Source of the DNA: Gyrodactylus bullatarudis
Taxonomy: Eukaryota; Platyhelminthes; Monogenea; Gyrodactylidea; Gyrodactylidae
NCBI GenBank assembly: GCA_012064415.1
Contig: SSNU01000300.1
Location: 1 to 64,000, forward strand
Direction: 5' to 3'
DNA length: 64,000 nucleotides
Position 1 is the stretch's first letter. The number at the start of each line of letters is the position of its first letter. The notes under the pieces were generated by a model. It was not told where the DNA came from, made no database searches, and saw nothing but the letters and a program-made list of their open reading frames with translations. The translations under genes and the position numbers were made by a program. Shown here one piece after another: positions 39,201 to 49,903 of this stretch.

Positions 39201-41790
39201 AAAATAAGCAACTTCAAAAAAAACTGTATTTCCTTCAAATCCTTTGGCCTATCTCAAATGATTTATCATGGGTGTGAAAGAGTAAAGAACTACCCGTTTA
39301 AGATATGGCTTTTTTCGGTATCGTCATTTCTTCTTACCAAAAATCTTTTTAGGTTCTATAGATCAAATAAAAGGCATTTCATATAAACATGGCCTCGAAT
39401 ATAATGTTTTTGAAGAACCGTTAACCTTCAAAAGTTTTAATAAGATATTTTCAAGAGAGTAATTACGATCTCATCCAATCATTTGATTTCAGTAAAGTTC
39501 GAAGCTTAATTAAAAGAATATTTTTCTTCAAGATAAAGATTCCATTCTGAGAAATGAGAATGTATCTGGATATTCGAAAGAATTCGATTTATTTTATTTC
39601 CCAATATTTCATGTAAACAAACATGCATAATACGCGCAGATAAATTCACAATAATTTTTTCGTCACATGCTACCAAAATGATACTGATGAAAATCGATAA
39701 TTTTACCCTTGAAGATGTTAGTCTTCTGATGTTTTGCGCATATTCGAAGAGATAAATCTTGCCCGCGTCTATAGAAAACTTTATTTTAATTTGTAAGTCA
39801 CTGTATGATAAGTTTCCGCGTTAGTGATTATATTTTCAAATTGATGGAATTTCGAACAAGTTACTGACACCGCATAATTTTTCTTGTTTAACGTTTAATT
39901 TCAAAATTCTTTATTGATTTTGAAGATTTTAAGCCTTTCGATACTGATTCGTATTCCTAACAGTTTTTATCAAGGGTTAATTGCGTTATTAGGCTTCCTC
40001 GCCCTATTATCCATACTCCCTTTAATAGTTAGAATCAGATGTATAATTTTCATAATTTAGAGAAAAATTTGGTTTTTTTTAATAATTTTGAAAAATCTCC
40101 CAACATTATGCATTTCTAGATTTCTGATTGAAACAAAAGATGTGAACTTTCATTGTCAATATTTTTGGCCAAAAAGGTTATCAATATTTTTTTCAGCTAA
40201 ATTTTATGAGGAGCTACACATGACTCCGTTTACTAAATCCAGTTAAAATTATGGATGGGGATTTATGATTTATTTAGCGCCAAACTTTTACTTTTTTGAA
40301 CTTTGAATTGAAAAAAAGGTTTCATAAAAGAAATTAAAAAAATAACATAATGACCAAATAAGCCCTTCAAAAAATTTCATTAAATCATTCTGGAAGTAGA
40401 CTTTTATCTTCAATAATTCCAGAATGATTTAATTCACTTGGATTGACTTGGTATAATATGGGGAAGTTGTTCACATCAGCAGTGTGATTTGTTGAACTGA
40501 GGACCGACGAACCTTTTTTTCCCGCACTGAGGTGTTCCTTTATTCTTACCTTGACTGGTCTCACTGTCTGCCCAACGTAGGAAGAACCACAATTACATTT
40601 GAACAAGTATATAACTCCTTTTCTTTCAAGCCAAGGGATTGAATCCTTGTCTAAATCGGGAATTTCTTTGTTATGGGGAGTACCTGAAGCTTATGACCAG
40701 AAAATGCTCGTTTGGTTATTTCAAATAACTTGTTATTGATTTGATGTGCAGCAACTCCTATAAACAACTTGAGATAAATTGAGGTTAATGAAATTTTTTT
40801 GGTGATTTTAAAGTAAGAGTTATCAAAAGATTATTCATAGGACCCCAATTAGTCAAACTGGAAACAACCATATAATGTTTGATAAACTCAAAAAATCAAA
40901 ATTTAATTTTCACACGGTGATGGGGTGATCCTAAGAATCAACTTTTGATCCCTCTCTCACTATGAAATCAATACAAAATTTTAATTCAAAGTTCCAAAAA
41001 ATGAAATTTTGGCGCTAACTCCAGCTTTGTTAAAAATTAGATTTATGAATAGTGCAGCACCTACACTTACAAAGGTTGACTAGAAATATTTCGTTCTAGG
41101 TGCTTAGGTAATATATCACACAGGAACGTCTTATTTGGTAATGGATTAGCCCATGTCGCTGAATGTTACAGCTTACTAATGGATCCCACCGAGACTAGTA
41201 CGAAAGGAACTCACAAAGCATTTAGAAATAATCCAAGTATACATATATGGTAGACATATACGCGCGTTAGATTTATATTTCTTATTTATCTAGATGAAAG
41301 ATCTAGATTGAAAGAAAATCTCAATCAAATATGATATCTTGATGGAAAAATTGAGAATTTTGTATAAATCATAAATTCCCATCTTCATATTAACTACTAG
41401 GTGTATACGAGTGATATTCATTGAGAAAAAAAATTTAAATTCTCGTCCAGTCTTTGAGGAGTTTGTCTACATTTATTTTTATATAGTACTAACTACTATT
41501 TTATTATTATTTCTTGATGAGAGTTGCCTAGCAACAAATGAATAGCTAAACTCTTATAGATTGAGAAACTAAGAGAGATGAATTGAGAATCATCATACAG
41601 AACACTAGAAAAGAAAATTCTCTCGATTTCATTGGACGCTAGAAGAATGAATGAGTATTGATTAATCTTATCTTACGCTCTCTTCTTTTTCACCTTACAG
41701 CAAACCAATAAGGATGGACTTGCACATAACCCCACTACGGTCCTAGATGAACAGACGAATAAACCTTCAAGTGAGGCTATACTAACCTAG
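27296..41790 (+). CDS. NOVA: NOVA-type KH-domain RNA-binding protein
   Basis: Neuronal splicing regulator family that binds YCAY clusters. Exons: 27296-27386, 27425-27562, 28649-28986, 29336-29489, 29551-29856, 30384-30489, 30727-30902, 36242-36622, 37443-37580, 37983-38029, 41701-41790; all phases agree, giving about 654 aa. KH1 has [20 protein letters not shown] (GxxG loop at residues 49-52) and ends [20 protein letters not shown]2 has [20 protein letters not shown] (loop at 204-207) and is followed by [20 protein letters not shown] and [14 protein letters not shown], all diagnostic of NOVA. The rest is N/S/Q-rich and disordered. The C-terminal KH3 of vertebrate NOVA is not found. Exons from 36242 on are supported by phase and open frame only. 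A phase-compatible alternative last exon lies at 46485-46526. The 5.3-kb intron 7 and 3.7-kb intron 10 carry transposons. Confidence 0.85.
27563..28648. other. NOVA intron 2 (1086 nt)
   Basis: This intron splits KH1, between FYP and GTLDRV. It is AT-rich. I see no gene, RNA or complete element in it. Confidence 0.6.
31480..31772. repeat. Left terminal inverted repeat of the IS630/Tc1 element
   Basis: 293 bp, mirrored by 33006-33298. It contains internal repeats of a sub-motif reading TTTCGTAAATTTACAAAT and variants, probably transposase binding sites (inference). Confidence 0.93.
31907..32986 (+). CDS. IS630/Tc1-family DDE transposase
   Basis: Intact protein of 359 aa. The N-terminal part has a helix-turn-helix ([20 protein letters not shown]) and a second one near residues 80-120. 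The DDE catalytic domain shows D165 ([13 protein letters not shown]), D248 ([11 protein letters not shown]) and E281 ([15 protein letters not shown]). By my count 32 residues separate the second and third acids, shorter than the 34 of Tc1 and mariner. An in-frame Met14 (MHPYHKHQN) could be the true start. No frameshift or stop is seen, so the gene may be functional. Confidence 0.93.
   Translation: MSFSSVRFYSLYKMHPYHKHQNKVREKILELHSQGKQWKEFAKNSDVPYTTARSWILSNRPAPLPKGGCKRIKKTPDIINALTNFIEENVQATLTQCKDMIERDFNVVTSISTVHNWLDCELYTLKEVRNSPIGMNCLENKIARKNYISEMIQDRAAGRHVIWLDETNFNLFCKRKEGRSLVGTRANVVNTNSKGQNLHTIGAISMNQLVHFSIQRGSIKKPQFTQWVQELIQKAREKGLSPMTIIIDNAPSHSAVEEAINEADVKILRLAPYSYLLNPIEKIWSVYKTEVKKILADERPQLLAFRRQPGLSIQEFRLQKLEEFANRAKLLITNDKISSCCYHVEKYYQVVTELRDLKE
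33006..33298. repeat. Right terminal inverted repeat of the IS630/Tc1 element
   Basis: 293 bp, reverse complement of 31480-31772 with very few differences, ending CTGAAAAAGG before the TA duplication. Confidence 0.93.
34100..34390 (-). pseudogene. LINE reverse-transcriptase 3' fragment
   Basis: The minus strand reads [20 protein letters not shown] and [18 protein letters not shown], nearly the same as the distal part of the LINE at 43834-44060. The reverse transcriptase core is missing, and the reading frame becomes unrelated past [10 protein letters not shown]. It is a dead scrap inside NOVA intron 7. Confidence 0.88.
35680..36125. repeat. Decayed palindromic MITE-like sequence
   Basis: Inner segments resemble the MITE family (TTGGCGCCGG near 35692 and TTTTGGCACCAACT near 36020 mirror one another), but no clear terminal repeats remain. 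Confidence 0.4.
40233..41398. repeat. MITE copy interrupted by a Penelope-like fragment
   Basis: The right end (41340-41398) reads, on the minus strand, TTAATATGAAGATGGGAATT, the family terminus. The weaker left end near 40233-40270 reads ATGGATGGGGATTTATGATT. Inner GCGCCAAAC and GGCGCTAAC blocks mirror each other. The GIY-YIG fragment at about 40385-40790 lies inside. Confidence 0.6.
40385..40790 (-). pseudogene. Penelope-like retroelement fragment: GIY-YIG endonuclease
   Basis: The minus strand reads [20 protein letters not shown] then KVRIKEH, the GIY-YIG nuclease start as found at the C-terminus of Penelope-like retroelements (CxC before SSYVGQT, then R..EH). Upstream, the in-family stretch [17 protein letters not shown] is in a different frame, so there is at least one frameshift near 40680. 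No reverse transcriptase core is seen. It is a dead fragment. Confidence 0.8.
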
Positions 41791-42368
41791 TTTCATCTCG
41801 AATAATAATATCCATGAATTTATTCGTTAGTCCCCTTCATATGTCAAATTATTATTTTTTTCATCATGCATATGAGAAAAATTTGTAACCAAAATATTTA
41901 CTGAGATAATTGCTCTGAAACATTGGTTTTTAGCGGTAAGCTACTGTGTTTATGAAGATGCTGGATTATTTCAGAAATAAAGATTTTCCTATTTAAGGCA
42001 TAGTCATCAATTTGATGCATACCATATAAATACTTTACAAACAGAATAGAGAAGACGTTATTGGTCGAAATTTACAATTGAATGCTTTTTTTGAAAGTCG
42101 ACTTATCATTTAATTGATGATGGAGGTTAAAATTGGCATTTTTCTGATTTGGAACTAGTTATCTTCTAAACTATTGCAATTTTGAAATCTCCAGCAAATT
42201 ATTTTGGTCAGTCATTCTTATAAGAGTAGAGAGAAAATGCATTTTAAAATGTTGGCTTGAATTTAAAATTTGTGGTCTTCAATTGAAAGAAACATACACA
42301 CAATTCAATTATTTTCAAAATTTATTGCAAATTGTTACATTTAAAAAAGGGGTTCTCTTATAAAGCTA
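41791..42368. other. Spacer after the NOVA last exon
   Basis: AT-rich, with AATAAA near 41976 as a possible poly(A) signal. Nothing else recognised. Confidence 0.4.
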
Positions 42369-42389
42369 GTTAATATGAAGATGGGAATT

Positions 42390-44296
42390 ACATCAACGCG
42401 AACAACATCATCGATTACTATAATAGAATGTATAATATTGCTACTATTAAAAAGCGTAGAAGAAACATTGACCATCTCGAATTAAAACTAAATAATCGTC
42501 TAAAACAAACTCAAATACTCCTGTTCAGTTACTGATGGAAGAAGATTACTAATCAACACACAAAATCATATATCATCTCTAACATCAATGACTTATGCTC
42601 GTATTGAGAGGAACCTAAAGAATGAAATTAAACAAAGACCCAAAATTGGTTACCAACAATTGAACAAATACTTTAAATTCTCCAATAAAAACGTTCATAG
42701 TATCAAAGAAAACCCTGACACCATCCAAGAAAAGTTCATCAATGTCTTCAATGCATCACCCCAGTTCAACCCTAACAATCTTAGACACAACCCAAGTTGC
42801 GGAGATGAGATTAATTACAATTTTATGTCATATACTCAATTCTTCAATATGCTTTCAAAACTTAAATTCAAGAATCGACGAGACATCTACAATATTAGCA
42901 TAAATATATTGCTCAATGGTCACTGCACATTCCTAAATAACATATATAATCTATTTAAAAAATCCTTTGATGAAAATTTTATTCCAAAAGATTTCCTTGC
43001 AACAAAAGTTATTCCTCTTCCTAAAAAAGACTCAAATGAATTCAGACCTATCTCGTTACAGTCAACACTCATGAGAATCATTGATTCCTTCCTGTTTATT
43101 CAAATAAGGAAAACTGTAAACATTAACATAATTGACCCCAATCAACATGGCTTCTGTAGGGGTAAATCATGTGAAACTAATCTTTATCAATTTCTAAGCT
43201 ACATCTCATGCTTAAAAAGCAAAAAGAAAAAAATAGTTGTTGTATACATTGACCTTAGTAAGGCCTTTGATAAAGTCTACTTCCCAACTATACTTGAAGC
43301 CTGTCATAAACAAGGTATCTGCTGTAAACTTTTAAACTATCTCGAAAACTATCTCATCAATAGGAATCAATTTGTCGAATGCAATGGCCAAAGATCATAT
43401 AGTCAAATAATCAAATCAGGAGTCCCTCAAGGATCCAGAGTTGGACCTCTACTTTTCAATATTGTATTTGCTGATATTCAACCTTCCTCATTCAAAATTT
43501 TTAAATATGCTGACGACTTTAAAATAGTCTTTGATTTTGATGGTACCTATAACACAAATATTATAAATTCAGAAATATCAACTATCATCAACAAATTAAT
43601 GAGCTTTGGATTGTCCCCTAACATAGAAAAATCATTCTACTCGACTCCAAATGAATCAAGGATCACTGATTTAAATATCTACATCAACCAAAATAAAATT
43701 CACCTTAAAACTACCTTGGGACCTTGGGATTACTTATTCATGGAAACTTGATTTTGTTGATCACTATAAAGAAATTATTAAAAAATTCATTGGCCGGCTC
43801 ATCCACATCCACAAATGCATCAAAATCGACAGCATGAAACTATTTTTATTCAAAGTTTATGCTAGACCAGTAATTGAATACTGTTCTGCAATCTGGAACC
43901 CTGAATGTGACAAATGGTCTAAAAAAATACAAACTGCATGCAACAGATTTACGCGCCTTTTGTCATCAACATACCAAACTGAAATGAAATCCACGAAGAA
44001 CTCCTTGTGGCTAAGAAGAGAACTCAAAACAATTACCCTAATCAAACTCTCACCCCTGGCTAACTCCAATCGTCAAGGCCTACGCTCCAATGTTCCTGAA
44101 TATGACAATCTAAAAAAGCTATCAATTTTCAACAAAGCCAAAAACATATTTAAAAAACTTAAATAATGATAACTCTAGATAATGATGAATTTAAAAAACT
44201 TTATAATTTATAAATCTCCACAAAACTGAAGAATCTATTTAATGTTTATATAGATAACACATGTATTGTTTAATAAATATTATTATTATTTCAGAA
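42390..44296 (+). mobile_element. 5'-truncated non-LTR retrotransposon (LINE, jockey/CR1-like)
   Basis: The body encodes a non-LTR reverse transcriptase and ends in a short TTATTA-type tail (TAATAAATATTATTATTATT near 44275). There is no endonuclease domain, so the copy is 5'-truncated. It is inserted into a MITE copy. Its 3' coding part matches the fragment at 34.1-34.4 kb. Confidence 0.88.
42588..44166 (+). pseudogene. LINE reverse transcriptase, frameshifted
   Basis: The frame 42588-43751 carries reverse-transcriptase blocks: EFRPISLQSTLMRIID, QHGFCRGKSCETNL, VVVYIDLSKAFDKV, SGVPQGSRVGPLLFNIVFAD and the catalytic FKYADDFK (YADD near residue 307). A frameshift at about 43720, next to a repeated TTGGGA, moves the rest into another frame, where it continues with SWKLDFVDHYKEI, the [12 protein letters not shown] block and ends at 44166. 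Upstream of 42588 another frame shows NRLKQTQILLFSY before a stop. The copy cannot make an intact enzyme. Confidence 0.9.
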
Positions 44297-47200
44297 TACA
44301 GAGAAAAAAATTTAGAAAAAATCAAATACGGCAAATTTGAAATCTTGAAGTAGCGCCAAATTTCCATTTTTTTGAACTTTGAGTTGAAAATTTTTGCTGA
44401 TTTCAATGTGAGAGAGCGATCAAAAGTTGATTTTTAGGATCACAATTAGTAAAAGAAATCAAATATGCTGAATATGGTTTTGAGAATCACCCTATAATCG
44501 TGACAAAATCAAATTTTGATTTTTTGATCATTTTCCCTACTTGAAAGTAAATGAAATTTGATATTTCAAGATTTCAAATTTGTCGTATTTTACTTAAAAA
44601 TTTATTTTTTTCTCCTTATCGTGGAAGTGCGCTTCGTGATTCCAAAAAATCTTGATCAAATTCTTGATGAAAAAATTAAGAATTTTGTAAAAATCATTAA
44701 TTCCCATCTTCATATTAACTAGGTGTATTTTCATCATTGATTTTTTTTCTTTTTAAATCCATAAAATTAAGTTTTCTATCTCCTCGAGCTTAAAGCTAAT
44801 TTTCTGCAGTCGGAATAGCATACAAGTTAATTTTCAATAAAGAGGGGGATACCTTGATTGTCTTGTGATTTGATGTAAAATTAAGTTTCAATAAAAATGT
44901 CCATAAACCAGATCGAATCAAAATTTTAACCAAAATCGAATTCATCAACATTATTTTGTTCAGTGCAAAATAACAATAGAGTTTCTTTGGTGAATTTAAT
45001 TCCATGGGAATTTAGTCTTGATCAACTGACAATGTGTATTACACATCAGAGTTTGGTTTTATTCCCTCACATCTCCTAATAGAGGAGCTCTGGTGCACCT
45101 GATCATTCTCTTTAAAAAATGTTTGTGCCTTACACAAATAGACTGGTAATCGTAAGCAAATAAGCTCCCATCATAAAATAGTAGAACAGGATGGAATAGA
45201 CTATAACAGCAAAGTGAACACACCAACTTCCCTGCACTATATATACTTGAAATTTTTATTCTGCTTTATTTTCAACTAAAACGTTTCCCAGTTGTTGTTA
45301 TAAAGGGAATAAAATTGTCTTGCAGAGAAAATGTAAAAGCTAGATAAATTCTATTACACACATATCAACACTACTAGCTAGTTGAAAAATTTTATATATT
45401 ATATATGGTTTTGTGTGTGTGTGTAATAAAGTATTCCCTTGATTAAGATGATGATGATTCCAGAGAATTGCATCATATGATTCCATATTGTGATCTGTCT
45501 ATCCTGAATTTCACCCAGATTTCTATCCAATATGCAATATATGATACAAGTTTCATGATAAAACTTTTATCTATCAATCATTACTTGGGCGGTGGACATT
45601 TTGAATGAATAAAGATCCGCTTAGTCAGTTATTTTATAATCACTGATTAATAATTATAATCAGTGGGCAGTAACTCAGAGGGCATATTTCTCAGAAAAAA
45701 TATTTTAAGCTACATTTTTACGATATTTAGCAAAAATATTTCTTGGTATTAAAGTATCAAATTTATTCAACTTCTACTTGCATACAATATAAAATATTAT
45801 TTTATTTTCTTCTTATTTTTTGACTAAAATATTCCATCCTCGAGAAAACTCTTTTCACTTGGGAAAGACTCACAAAGTCTTGTTATGATTTCTTCCAATA
45901 AGAAAGAAGATTTTTGAGCCCAAGTTTAAATCTAAGCATCATATATCGTAGGCTTGCGGAAAAGGATTAGCAACAAATGGGCATGGCATATCTTAATAGC
46001 AAAAATTTGGCAAAATTATCTCGACTATTATAAGACTTAGAAGAGCAAAATTTATAGTGGCTAATTCGTATTAAAATTTTATCCTTCATATCCAAAAGAG
46101 CAAAATTAGCAAAGTTACTGCCCTACTGATTACTAATCACGAATGAATGCAGGAAATTTTCCAAAATTAAATTTCGCTCTAAAATATCCTTTTATACATC
46201 TGTAATATACATTTCATGAAAAATGAGAGAAATTTCATTTTTAACAATTCAAAAAACAATTTTATTATGATCGTTTTGTCAACTTTTTAGGAAAAAATAA
46301 TTTTAATTCAAGCTGAAACTATGAAAATAAATTATTATTTATTAAAAAATTCTCATATCAATAGGCGGTTATAGTAATTTTGGAAAATTTCTTCTTGAAG
46401 GGTTCGCTTAATTTAAATGATGACACTGACACATGTAGCATGCAATAAATTTCGACTTATTTAATGATTTTTTTTCCTTTTCAGTCAATGAGTGCACTAG
46501 AACCAATTCAGAACATCAATAATTAACCGGTCAAGAGATTGGAGACGAACCATCTTTAAGTAATATCTAGTTTTTTTCGAAATGGAAACGGCCTTTTATG
46601 ACATTTATTATATTAAATTAGTATCTGGTCTTGTGGTTATGTGCATGGTAATAATGATTGTGTTTTGATTTATCATCCTTTAAAATGTCCAAGAAAGAGA
46701 TTCTAATCGAAGAAAAGCTATGAGTTGATTATAAATGAAATCTTTATTCCAATTGACAAAAATCAGAAAGGATTTTATCCAAAAATGTTGTTAGATATCT
46801 GATAAATAATTTTAGTTCCTTGATATTAAAAGATTGTATTTTAATGTTACTACTTACAAGTAAATGTATGAAAAGACAAAAACTTTTTTAGACGAATATC
46901 CTATTCAACTATAAATGCTATTAAATAATTATAATTTTTTATTCAAACTATACTTATCAATAAAACTGGATAAAAATAAAGCTGTACTATGCTCAATGAG
47001 CATTTCTCATTTGAGAAACCTTTCCCCCTCCCAGATATGTAAATACAACTTATTTTCTCGGTTTAACCTCTTTAAATTAAACACCAATTGAATAGGCTGT
47101 TTCTTGTTATCGAGTGCAAGTTATTTTTTTTCCTGTGTGAACAATTTGCCGGTGTGTGAGATTAACGCTTGAATTCAAAAAAATTTATAACCCCACGAAT

Positions 47201-47961
47201 TATTATTATCAAGAGAAATTATACTACTTATATATATTTTTATTGGATATTATTATGTACAAGTTTGATGATTTTACACATTTCCATAATCAGTGAAATG
47301 GACAGATTGAAAGAAATTTTAGAGGAGATCCTGCTGAACAAGAATGAGATCAACAGACAGAGCATACTATGATGATAAATGATTCTTTCGTACGTATTCA
47401 ACAGCTATTCTATATATTATATAAAGATTACTCAATATTGGACGTAAAAAGAAAACAGATTTAACTACAGACTATTATTATATTAATTACAAGATGAACT
47501 ATTAAAAGAGTGTAATGGAGAAAAGTTAAATACAAAGAGTATATATTATTATTATTGTTCCCTTCTGAATATCACGTGTGTTCATACATAACAATTCTGA
47601 TCAGAATTCAATTTCCCACAAAATCATATGAAAATCTCAAATTCTTGATATTTTTCGGAAAAAAAATTTCTAACCAACTAATAGACCTACTAAAAAGTAT
47701 ATGGACAATAGAAAAAAACATTTTTTTCTTGGAAAAGTGGGGTGTGCCCTTTCCCATATGCCAAACCTGGGGGACAACTGTATAAAATTATTACTTTTGT
47801 CTATTTTGAGTTTATTGAAAACAGAATCGTAAATTTTTAGAATCCATTTTTATTACTTTGGTGTCTTCTTTATTTGATGTATTATCGTGGAAATAGAATT
47901 AATTTCTTATTTTTAGAATAATAATAGGAAGAAATTACAGTGTTTTTAGACAATAAATCTA

Positions 47962-48240
47962 CTAGCAAAGTGTGGTCACACATTATTACTAATTCCATAT
48001 GAATCTAACTTGACTTCTCACACCTAAATGTTAGAATTCGGATAAGCAAGTGTCAATTCCATGAGAGAGTCAAATAATATTCAACTCACGGTGGCAGATG
48101 TAGACGCGTTTCGTCTTTATTAGGACTCGTCAGTACATCATAGCCAGGATTTATTGCTTATCCGAATTCCAACATTTAGTTGTGAGAAGACAATCTCCAT
48201 CAACTTAGATTCATAATAACCAGTGACCACACTTTTCTAG
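47962..48240. mobile_element. 279-bp palindromic element carrying a hammerhead ribozyme
   Basis: The arms 47962-48049 and 48154-48240 are imperfect inverted repeats that begin CTAGCAAAGTGTGGTCAC and end GTGACCACACTTTTCTAG; the innermost 15 bp (AATTCGGATAAGCAA) match exactly. CTAG at both borders may be part of the repeat or a target duplication. The 104-bp spacer holds the hammerhead motif. No coding capacity; non-autonomous. Confidence 0.8.
48097..48139 (-). ncRNA. Minimal type I hammerhead ribozyme
   Basis: On the minus strand all invariant parts occur in order. Stem I 5' strand GATGTA is 48139-48134, core CTGACGA 48133-48127, stem II 48126-48113 (GTC pairs with GAC, 8-nt loop), GAA 48112-48110, stem III ACGCGT 48109-48104 (self-complementary), and the cleavage nucleotide C 48103 after GT. 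The stem I 3' strand TACATC (48102-48097) pairs perfectly with the 5' strand. The layout with a tiny stem III is that of the hammerheads found in animal satellite DNAs and Penelope-like elements; such ribozymes often cut as dimers. Predicted cut lies between 48103 and 48102. Confidence 0.85.
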
Positions 48241-48268
48241 TGTAGTTTAAATCATATTTTATATGTTA

Positions 48269-48301
48269 GTTGATATGAAGATGGGAATCTATGATTTCTA
48301 G
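48269..48301. repeat. Orphan MITE end
   Basis: GTTGATATGAAGATGGGAAT followed by CTATGATTTCT matches the end of the palindromic MITE family. I found no partner end nearby. Confidence 0.55.
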
Positions 48302-49600
48302 GAACTTAAACGATTCGAACTTATGCTTTAGCAGTCAAGAATATTTTCAGATAATATATTTTAGTGTAGCCATTTAATAGAAACATTTTTCCAAGTATTT
48401 TTGTACTTGTAAACTACAAGTTGTAGTACGTAATGACTAGGACCTAATAAAACGGTGAAAAAATTCTTTTAGATTTTACGATTTTCAACAATATGATTTT
48501 ATCGTTTTAGGTCTTATTTTCAAGAGTTTATATTCAATAAATATTTTTATTAATACATGAAAACTCAAAAATAATCACAAGTTCAATAAATCAAAACTCT
48601 TCTCGGTTCTTAAATTGAAGTAGAACTGTTATTAGAATTGCACGTCTTGACATGACTAAATGATATATTTGATTTCCCACGCCACACATAAAATGATGAC
48701 TTAATGTGGTGCATTCTGATTGGTTTAAAAAATTAAAGCAATTTACCTTGTTCTCCATTAAATGACGTGGTATTGATGTCTCATCCTATGGTATATCAGG
48801 AAAAATACAAATAGATTATTAACTCTTAAAAATAATACTTTATTGAAAATATAATACTTGATAAGATGTTATAACTCTGGACCCTAGGGTCCAAAGGAAA
48901 ATCTGAATAGCCTAACTTGATTTTCAGAGCCAAGAAAAGCTCTTGTTGAAATATGATTTTTAAGACTTTTTGCGATTTAATTTTTTGTCCTAGTGTAATA
49001 ACTAAGAATTTCCGACTTGGTATAATCGCCCTATAATATATATATAGGGCCTATATATAAGACGAACCTCACATAAGGGTTACTTTTACCACCCTACTTA
49101 ATAGTAATAAAAAAATAATGGTGTACCTTAGAATTATTTTTTAAGATCTAAAAAATTTGAAGTAGTTTATGCAAGATTTTTTGGTAAATTCGCGATAAAA
49201 TATTAAAATAATGCCTTAAATAAAAAAATCTATTTTTGCAATTTTTTTAGAAAGAAATTCACCTTGAATTTATATTTTTCATGTTTCTTAGAATAATAAC
49301 AAATTTTGAACTTTCTATAGATGGAAAAATGACAAAATTTATAGATTGGATTTGTATTTATTAAATTTCTTCTCTGCTTTATAAACATAGCAGGTTGAAC
49401 AATGATATTTTAACCTAAATGATACTCTTAAATATGAACTAAAGATATTTGCAGCAATTTGTTCTACGTTTAAATCATATCCAAGGAGAATCCAAAGGAT
49501 TAGTTAGATTTTGGGGCCTCATGAAAATTTGTGAATTATTTTTTTAAATTAGTACGAAACTCTCAAGGATTATTAAATAATTATTTTAAACAAATATTTT

Positions 49601-49903
49601 ATTCATCAATTAAAATTATAACAAAAGAATTATATTCAAAGAGATATGTACATTTCGCCAGGTCTCGTCAGTCTCAATTCCTGGTTCAATATTTAATAAA
49701 ATTGTTTTAATGAATTGTTTTGAATGAAAATTGTAAAAAAATTTCTCTTGAGCAATTCCAATTGATGAAAAACCAAAAAACTTTTCTAGTAGGTAGAAAA
49801 GAACTACAGTTTTACAATTTTCTGAATTGAGACTGACGAGACCTGGCGAAATGTACATATCTCTTTGAATATAATTCTTTTGTTATAATTTTAATTGATG
49901 AAT
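49601..49903. repeat. Foldback element with perfect 80-bp arms
   Basis: The arms 49601-49680 and 49824-49903 are exact reverse complements by my reading, around a 143-bp loop. Each arm contains CTGACGAGACCTGGCGAAAT (right arm on plus, left arm on minus), a hammerhead-like core described in the findings. No coding capacity. Exact arms imply recent origin or gene conversion. Confidence 0.9.

Larger units (their letters stand above)
38030..41700. other. NOVA intron 10, filled with element remains
   Basis: It holds an orphan MITE end near 38086 (CATGAAGATGAGAATTTACT), a MITE copy at 40233-41398 and, within that, a Penelope-like GIY-YIG scrap. No exon with a KH3 motif is visible. Confidence 0.55.
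42369..44720. repeat. MITE copy split by a LINE insertion
   Basis: The left end at 42369-42389 (GTTAATATGAAGATGGGAAT) and right end near 44690-44720 (its reverse complement) belong to the palindromic MITE family. The LINE at about 42390-44296 lies between. Past the LINE, 44297-44720 continues with the inner palindrome. About 90 bp of left arm next to the insertion is missing compared with the right arm. Confidence 0.75.

Noticed and set aside
41100..41230. Resemblance to the sarcin-ricin region of large-subunit rRNA (CTAGTACGAAAGGAAC)
   Set aside because: Only about 15 bp match and the flanks do not follow rRNA; treated as chance similarity inside a decayed MITE.
47169..47372. Open frame with one hydrophobic segment
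   Set aside because: Length is within chance expectation for AT-rich DNA and no neighbouring exon or motif supports it.
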